Below are positions 6,473 to 11,308 of a stretch of 11,308 nt of DNA, in pieces. A program made the position numbers and the translations under genes. Location: assembly GCA_001780825.1 (NCBI GenBank), contig MFIX01000248.1:940-12247 (forward strand), in the 5' to 3' direction. Position 1 is the first letter of the stretch. Each line of letters begins with the position of its first letter. The notes beneath the pieces were generated by a model, which was given only the letters and a program-made list of their open reading frames with translations, ran no database searches and had not been told where the DNA came from. The stretch comes from Candidatus Glassbacteria bacterium RIFCSPLOWO2_12_FULL_58_11 (lineage in GTDB: Bacteria; Gemmatimonadota; Glassbacteria; GWA2-58-10).

Positions 6473-9400
6473 ATGACCCGTCCAATTCGTTTCTTGTTCG
6501 TTTGCGCCATGAGTTTTTCGGCCCTTTTAAGCCCATGCAGACCGGCCTCAGGCGGTCCGACTCTGCTCCTGGATGATTTCGAGGACTCCTCTTCCCTGCA
6601 GCGCTGGCAGGGCGCTATCAGCCTTTCCATGGAATACCCGGCCCACGGCGCGAAATGCCTCGAGCTCGATCTTTCGGACCGGCGCGCCGGAGCGCTGGAA
6701 AGCGAAAAGCTGCCCGCCGACTGGAGCGCCTATGAGCTGCTCAGGTTCGATATCTACAATCCCTCGAGCCGGGTGCAGGTCGGCCGGATTCAGATCCTCG
6801 ACAGCCTGGGAACGGATGAAGAGGCCGAAATCTCCGGCAAGTCCTACCGCGGCGACAAGATCTTCCTCAACCGCGGCTGGAACCATTTCGAGTTCAAGCT
6901 GCCCACCGCCATGGTCGAGGATGGGGACCGTCACCTGGCCCTGAACAAGATCCGCAGGTTCAGCCTGAGTTTCGGCAGGCTGGGCGGCAAGCTGTACCTG
7001 GACAATTTCCGCCTGACCCGGGGCGAAGAACCCTCTGCCGGCGCCAGCCGCTGCGCGCCCCTGGATTGCCGGGTGGTGATCGACGACCGCTACGCTTCCC
7101 TGCAGCTGTACGGACCCGAGGAGGCTATCCAGTGGAGCCCGGATATCAAGGTCTTGCGCCTCCGGTCCGCGGAGGCTGTCAAGCGGCTCAAGTCGGTGGT
7201 GGCGCAGGCCGAGAAGGCCGGCCTCCAGCCCCTCTACCACCGTCTGCCCCTGGAAACCGCGAAAATCGGCCTCGAGCAGCGGAGCAAGCTGGTCTGGTTC
7301 CGCAGCGAGGCTGAAGAAACAAAAATCCTGGATTATGTCGTCTCCTCCTGCAGCCGGGCCGCGGAGGAGCTGGCGGCGCTGCTGACGCGGCCGCCGAAGG
7401 AAAACAGCAGCGATCCGGCTGAACAAGCCGCCTGGAACCTGCTCCATGTGCCGCCCTATCCGAATTTCAAGGGGCTTGGGCAGTCGGATGGCTTTTTCCG
7501 CTACCCCAACGGCGACCCGGTGATCGTCTTGGCAATGCACGGCGTGCACGGAGGCTCGCTGCTGGACTATTTCGCGCCCTACGACCATGTGATGGAGACT
7601 TACTGCGTGGGCGGCGGGTCGCGCTACGATATCGAGCGCTCTCCGGTTTACACGGCTTTCCACAAGTACCCCGATACGCACCGGGTGGGCTGGGACGGCT
7701 GGTGCGGCCACCTGATCAAGGACCGCTGGTCCATGGGAGGTCCCAAGGAAAACGTGGTGATCTGCCTGGAAAGCCCGCAGATCCGCGAGGCGGTACAAGA
7801 GTATATCCGGGATGAATCCAAAGTCTGGATGTCCCGGCCGGACCTGCTCTATAATATCATGGGCTACGAGCTGATGTATATCTGTTATTGCGACCGGAGC
7901 CAGGAAATGTTCCGCGGCTGGCTGCGCGAAAAGTACCAGTCGATAGGCCTGGTAAATGAGATATGGGGCACCAAGTATACTTCATTTTCCGATATAGCCG
8001 CCCCGGCGACCCAGAATGCCGCTCCTGTCGCGGATGTCAACCGGGCCGCCTGGTATGACTGGGCCTGTTTCAACTCCCGCCGTTTCACCGACTACCTCAA
8101 GTGGGTCAAGGCCGAGATGCGCAAATATGACCCGGTCACCCCGATCAATGCCGGGGGCACCTCGAGCATGCTCTCCGCGGCCAACAGCACCACGGGCATC
8201 GATGAGGAAATGATTATCAACGAGGTGGATGACGCAATCCTGAACGAGTCCGGGGGCACCCACATTTTCAGCGACCTGTTCCTCAGCCTGAGCGAGAAGC
8301 GGAAAGTCATGGTGGAACCTGAAATGGGCGGCGGAGTGCATAACATCCTTCTGCATTTCATTCACGGCAAGTCCTCAATCGCCAAGTGGCTCTGGGGCGC
8401 CAGCCGCGGCAGCAGCGAGTTCCCGGAATATTATGCAACCGCGGTCTCGCAGAGCTGGGACATCCCCCTGTCCGAGGTAGCCGAGGTCCTGCGTTTGGGC
8501 CTGGATGTACGCCGGCTGGGCCCTGAAATTGCCGAGTTCACCCGGCCCGAGCCGGAGCTGGCGCTCCTCTATTCCAAGAGTTGTATCGTGCAGGTGCCTC
8601 CGCAGCTCCACCGCGCCGGCGTGACCCCTTACCTGTACGCTCTCGGCACCGCTTGGGAGGGTGCGCGTTTCCTGGGCTGCCGCACCGGATTCATCAGCGA
8701 AAAACAGATCCTCGAAGGCAAGCTGGCCGGGATCAAACTGTTAATCATCCCGGCGGCCAAGTATCTTCCGCCCGAAATAACTGAACGGGTGCTGGCCTAT
8801 GTCGAACAAGGCGGCTGCGCCTTGGTTGTGCCCGAATCCTTCCTGTTCGACCAGTACGCCCGGCCCGCCGACAAGCTGGCCGGCCTGGGTCTCAAGGTGA
8901 AAGATATCACCCTGCCGCCGGTACTCGGGGAGGGCGAGCTGGTGAAAAACTACGACCAGAGTTTCACCCAGACCCTCGTGTTCGGCGAGGTAAAAAGAAA
9001 GATCACTACCGGCGGCACCGATATTTTTAAGAATAAAGCCGGGCTAGTCCTGCAGAGCGACGGCCTGGTGCAGACCCTCGACCCGGGCAAGAACGAAGTC
9101 TTGGCGCAGTTCGAGGATGGCGGCGCCGCGATAGTGCTGGTCCGGCTTGGTAAGGGAACGCTGTATTACCTGGCAGCTCCGCTGGAGATCGGGGACTACC
9201 AGAAGCTGCTCGAGCCGCTCGCCGAAAAAGTGGCGCTGAAGAGGCCTCTCGTGGCCTTGGATGGCCAGGGAAGCCTGATCACCGGCGCCGAGGTGCGGGC
9301 TGTGGAGCGCAAAGATGATTTCCTGGTCTATGCCTCTAACATGCGGGGAACCGAGGTGGAATTTAATCTCGCGCGGCAGGACGGCAAGGCCCTGGGCCGG

Positions 9401-9511
9401 GTGCGGGACCTGCGCGGCTTCGGCACGGTCAAAGACGGCCGGGTGCGGCTCGAGCCCTGGCAGGAGACAATATACAGCATCCCGAAAGACGCCGCCGGGC
9501 CGGCACAATAA
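6473..9511 (+). CDS. Secreted GH42-like glycoside hydrolase with N-terminal CBM-like domain
   Basis: A 1012-residue exported protein with a signal peptide at about 1-27. Residues 29-185 look like a carbohydrate-binding beta-sandwich (opening LLLDDFED, ending KLYLDNFRLTR). Residues about 330-680 resemble the GH42 TIM barrel of clan GH-A: CYCDRSQEMFRGWLREKY then NEIWGT (495-500) matches the GH42 segment after the acid/base. Glu466 in MGYELMY is the candidate acid/base and Glu615 in VMVEPEMGGG the candidate nucleophile. GH-A enzymes normally have Asn before the acid/base Glu; here it is Tyr465. Residues about 690-800 (LALLYSKS, then IKLLIIPAAKYLPPEI) match the amidotransferase-like trimerisation domain of GH42, followed by a C-terminal beta domain. 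The RBS AGGAG at 6460-6464 fixes the start. Beta-galactosidase-type activity is possible but not proven, since the length and the CBM-like domain are not typical. It lies between two paralogous transglutaminase-like genes. Confidence 0.75.
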   Translation: MTRPIRFLFVCAMSFSALLSPCRPASGGPTLLLDDFEDSSSLQRWQGAISLSMEYPAHGAKCLELDLSDRRAGALESEKLPADWSAYELLRFDIYNPSSRVQVGRIQILDSLGTDEEAEISGKSYRGDKIFLNRGWNHFEFKLPTAMVEDGDRHLALNKIRRFSLSFGRLGGKLYLDNFRLTRGEEPSAGASRCAPLDCRVVIDDRYASLQLYGPEEAIQWSPDIKVLRLRSAEAVKRLKSVVAQAEKAGLQPLYHRLPLETAKIGLEQRSKLVWFRSEAEETKILDYVVSSCSRAAEELAALLTRPPKENSSDPAEQAAWNLLHVPPYPNFKGLGQSDGFFRYPNGDPVIVLAMHGVHGGSLLDYFAPYDHVMETYCVGGGSRYDIERSPVYTAFHKYPDTHRVGWDGWCGHLIKDRWSMGGPKENVVICLESPQIREAVQEYIRDESKVWMSRPDLLYNIMGYELMYICYCDRSQEMFRGWLREKYQSIGLVNEIWGTKYTSFSDIAAPATQNAAPVADVNRAAWYDWACFNSRRFTDYLKWVKAEMRKYDPVTPINAGGTSSMLSAANSTTGIDEEMIINEVDDAILNESGGTHIFSDLFLSLSEKRKVMVEPEMGGGVHNILLHFIHGKSSIAKWLWGASRGSSEFPEYYATAVSQSWDIPLSEVAEVLRLGLDVRRLGPEIAEFTRPEPELALLYSKSCIVQVPPQLHRAGVTPYLYALGTAWEGARFLGCRTGFISEKQILEGKLAGIKLLIIPAAKYLPPEITERVLAYVEQGGCALVVPESFLFDQYARPADKLAGLGLKVKDITLPPVLGEGELVKNYDQSFTQTLVFGEVKRKITTGGTDIFKNKAGLVLQSDGLVQTLDPGKNEVLAQFEDGGAAIVLVRLGKGTLYYLAAPLEIGDYQKLLEPLAEKVALKRPLVALDGQGSLITGAEVRAVERKDDFLVYASNMRGTEVEFNLARQDGKALGRVRDLRGFGTVKDGRVRLEPWQETIYSIPKDAAGPAQ

Positions 9512-9795
9512 CCGCCCTGTCAAACGTTTCCGGATGATAGCAGAAGCGTGTTGAAATGTTCATACTTTACCATTGGCTCTCGGGCCGTAGGGGCGGACCC
9601 ATGTGTCCGCCCGGGCGCACACGTTGGTGCGCCCCTACGCCAGATATTGCATTTATTACTGATTCACAAGTTTGAAGCAAAACAAATGTCCGACTGCAAG
9701 CGGGTACTCCTGATTTAAATTGATTATACAGTACACTTTTAAAGCTCACTAATTTGCTTCATAACGATTCCCAGATTGAAACGAGGAGCGGAGCC
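9512..9795. other. Intergenic region, 284 bases, with dumbbell repeat
   Basis: The spacer between the GH42-like and second transglutaminase-like gene. Its left third holds the dumbbell palindrome; its right part (9640-9780) is AT-rich and may hold the promoter of the downstream gene, but no hexamer pair with proper spacing stands out. There is no clear intrinsic terminator after the GH42-like gene, so read-through is possible. The RBS AGGAG (9784-9788) lies seven bases before the ATG at 9796. Confidence 0.4.
9586..9639. repeat. Dumbbell palindromic repeat (two hairpins in an outer stem)
   Basis: Outer arms CGTAGGGGCG (9586-9595) and CGCCCCTACG (9630-9639) are perfectly complementary. Between and overlapping them are two 8-bp hairpins: GGGCGGAC (9591-9598)/GTCCGCCC (9605-9612), and GGGCGCAC (9613-9620)/GTGCGCCC (9627-9634). 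So the DNA can form either one long outer stem or two side-by-side hairpins. From memory, GTAGGGGCG-type repeats of this design are scattered in intergenic DNA of many environmental bacteria. It lacks a T-run and so is not a terminator. Confidence 0.7.
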
Positions 9796-11308
9796 ATGCG
9801 GAAAATTGACGTGGTATTGACAGCGGCATGCCTGGGCCTGTCCGTATTATCCGGGCCGGTGGAAGGCAGGGAATATTCCCAGGTAATCACAGTGAACGAC
9901 TACAGCTACGAGATCGAGGTCGGGGGTTGGCGCGACCCGGTCAATGAGACCATTATCATCGAGAACCTGGGCGACACGCCCCTGGTCAATCCAAGGCTCA
10001 CGGTTGATGGGAAATACGACTGGTTCGATATCGAGACCATGGCCCGCGAGGCCACTCGGGGCTGCACTACCGATGAGGAGCGGGCCCTGGCGCTCTGGGA
10101 TTTCGTGCGCCGCAATTTCCAGCACCTCGACTCGCCGGGAGACCGCGAGTGCCACAACCCGGCGGTCTCGCTGAACGTTTACGGTTACGCCAACTGCGCC
10201 TACCATGCCTCGGCGTTCGTGGCGCTCTGCCGCTCGATCGGCATACCCGCGCGGGTCTGGGAGGTCTGGAAGCATACGGTAAGCGAGGCGTTCTATAACA
10301 ACGCCTGGCACATGCTGGACAGCGATATCGGCCTCTACTACCTGGCCGGCGACAACCGCACAATCGCCTCGATTGAGCAGCTCTGGGCGGACCAGAAAGC
10401 GAGTGAAGGGGTGCCGGAGAAAGCCAACCTGACCGCATTTTCAGGCCGCAACAAGGCGGTCCGCGCGGTCTATACGGATGTCGAGGGCGGCAACCCGCAT
10501 GTCTCGCAGGATGGGATCTACCAGCGCGGATACCGTTATTTCCACGGCGCGGATGAATGCTATATCCAGACCGGCTATGACCGCTTCACCTATGAGCCGC
10601 ACTCGATGGCCATGACCCTGCGCCCCGGCGAGACCCTGATCCGCAACTGGAAGGGCGGAAAGAAATACTATGATTACGAGCGCCACGACCAGAACCTGGC
10701 GGGCGGGAACCAGTGGGCCAAACCGATGCGCTACGGAGACGGGCAGCTGATCTGGAAACCGGACCTTAACTCGAAGCTCGCCCCCTCGTTTTTCAACCAG
10801 AACCAAGCGCCCTGTTTCGCGGTCCTGGATGGCCAGCAGCCGGCGGTCCATGTGCGCCACAAGCAGGGCGGCATCTACGACATGCCCGAGCGGGCGATCC
10901 TCGACATGGAGACACCCTATACGATTCTGGGCGGGAAGATCAAGGCCCGGCTCTACCGCGGCGCGGCCACGCGCTGGGATGGGATGTCCTTTACGGTCAG
11001 CAGCCGGACCGGTCCGGTGAGCCAGACAGTCTGGCGCGCGCCGAAAGACTCCAGCGGCAGCCTGCAGGCGGAGGTCGACCTGGACAAAGTGCTCTTTCCC
11101 TCAGGCGAGCGCGGCCGCCACGACTATTCTGTTGAATTCAATTTCATGGCCAATGAGAAGAACGACCCGCCGACCCAGAGCGGGCTCGAATCGGTGGAGC
11201 TTACGGCAGATATCCAGTGCTCCTCCTACTCGCTGCCCGCCCTCGCCCTCGGACATAATGTAATCCGCTACCGCGACGAGACGCCGGGGCCGCACCAGGT
11301 CAAAATAA
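9796..11308 (+). CDS. Second secreted transglutaminase-like protein, cut by right edge
   Basis: An open frame of 504 codons that reaches the window end without a stop. Residues 1-24 form a signal peptide (core VVLTAACLGLSVLSG). The triad is Cys134 (YGYANCAYH), His160 (VWKHTVSEA) and Asp175 (WHMLDSDIG); the 26 and 15 residue intervals are the same as in the paralogue at 4325-6190. By eye the two are roughly half identical over the first 165 or so mature residues and keep shared blocks downstream: MTLRPGETLIRNWK, GQLIWKPDL, ETPYTILGG and LPALALGHNVIRY. The frame ends at VKI, where the paralogue continues VKITYTWRE into its fibronectin III-like domain, so roughly 115 residues are probably missing. 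The RBS AGGAG sits at 9784-9788. Enzymatic activity is inferred from the intact triad; the substrate is unknown. Confidence 0.8.
   Translation, partial: MRKIDVVLTAACLGLSVLSGPVEGREYSQVITVNDYSYEIEVGGWRDPVNETIIIENLGDTPLVNPRLTVDGKYDWFDIETMAREATRGCTTDEERALALWDFVRRNFQHLDSPGDRECHNPAVSLNVYGYANCAYHASAFVALCRSIGIPARVWEVWKHTVSEAFYNNAWHMLDSDIGLYYLAGDNRTIASIEQLWADQKASEGVPEKANLTAFSGRNKAVRAVYTDVEGGNPHVSQDGIYQRGYRYFHGADECYIQTGYDRFTYEPHSMAMTLRPGETLIRNWKGGKKYYDYERHDQNLAGGNQWAKPMRYGDGQLIWKPDLNSKLAPSFFNQNQAPCFAVLDGQQPAVHVRHKQGGIYDMPERAILDMETPYTILGGKIKARLYRGAATRWDGMSFTVSSRTGPVSQTVWRAPKDSSGSLQAEVDLDKVLFPSGERGRHDYSVEFNFMANEKNDPPTQSGLESVELTADIQCSSYSLPALALGHNVIRYRDETPGPHQVKI

Noticed and set aside
6548..7798. A 416-residue minus-strand open frame opposite the GH42-like gene
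   Set aside because: It is antisense to a well-recognised gene, lacks domains, is low in complexity (rich in A, R, V, Q) and reflects GC-rich codon bias in the opposite strand.
9567..9749. A 60-residue minus-strand frame across the dumbbell palindrome
   Set aside because: Much of its sequence is a translation of the palindromic repeat, a common artefact, and it has no RBS.
1..11308. CRISPR arrays, tRNA or rRNA genes and insertion sequence transposases
   Set aside because: No regularly spaced direct repeats, no cloverleaf or rRNA-like segment and no transposase-like protein were seen.

Overview
The window is a GC-rich stretch of bacterial DNA with standard code and strong AGGAGG-type ribosome binding sites. 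It looks like it comes from an uncultured environmental bacterium with a large secretome of carbohydrate-active enzymes. The DUF4091/GH123-like lipoprotein, the GH42-like protein, the transglutaminase-like proteins and the intergenic GTAGGGG...CCCCTAC palindromes together suggest a lineage such as Latescibacterota, Glassbacteria, Planctomycetes, Armatimonadota or a related phylum. No marker gene is present, so this placement is only a guess.

Layout. At the extreme left edge a minus-strand gene begins (its ATG is at 4-2) and leaves the window; its promoter and RBS are visible. Next is a small minus-strand zinc-ribbon protein with a near-consensus sigma70 promoter. That promoter overlaps a plus-strand promoter that may drive the next genes through a leader of about 250 bases, and a GGATAAT-n6-ATTATCC palindrome sits on the plus-strand -10. 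Then come two plus-strand genes: a DUF4091/GH123-like lipoprotein (768-2708) and a secreted serine hydrolase of the beta-lactamase/family VIII esterase superfamily (2828-4102). An intrinsic terminator and a 13-bp perfect palindrome separate them from a convergent minus-strand gene for a secreted transglutaminase-like protein with a C-terminal fibronectin III-like domain (4325-6190). Divergent from that gene, across a 282-base spacer, lies a large secreted GH42-like glycoside hydrolase (6473-9511). After a 284-base spacer holding a dumbbell palindrome comes a second transglutaminase-like gene (9796 onward), a clear paralogue of the first, which is cut off by the right edge.

How the parts may work together. 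All five large gene products carry an export signal (one with a probable lipobox). They represent glycan hydrolases of two kinds, a Ser-dependent acyl hydrolase and two Cys-His-Asp proteins. This suggests extracytoplasmic processing of a compound polymer such as a glycoprotein, a peptidoglycan-like material or a decorated polysaccharide. No transporter, SusC/D pair or regulator is in the window. The most unusual point is the pair of paralogous transglutaminase-like genes flanking a GH42-like enzyme whose acid/base motif is atypical. The joint function is inference; only the domain assignments and the paralogy are read from sequence.
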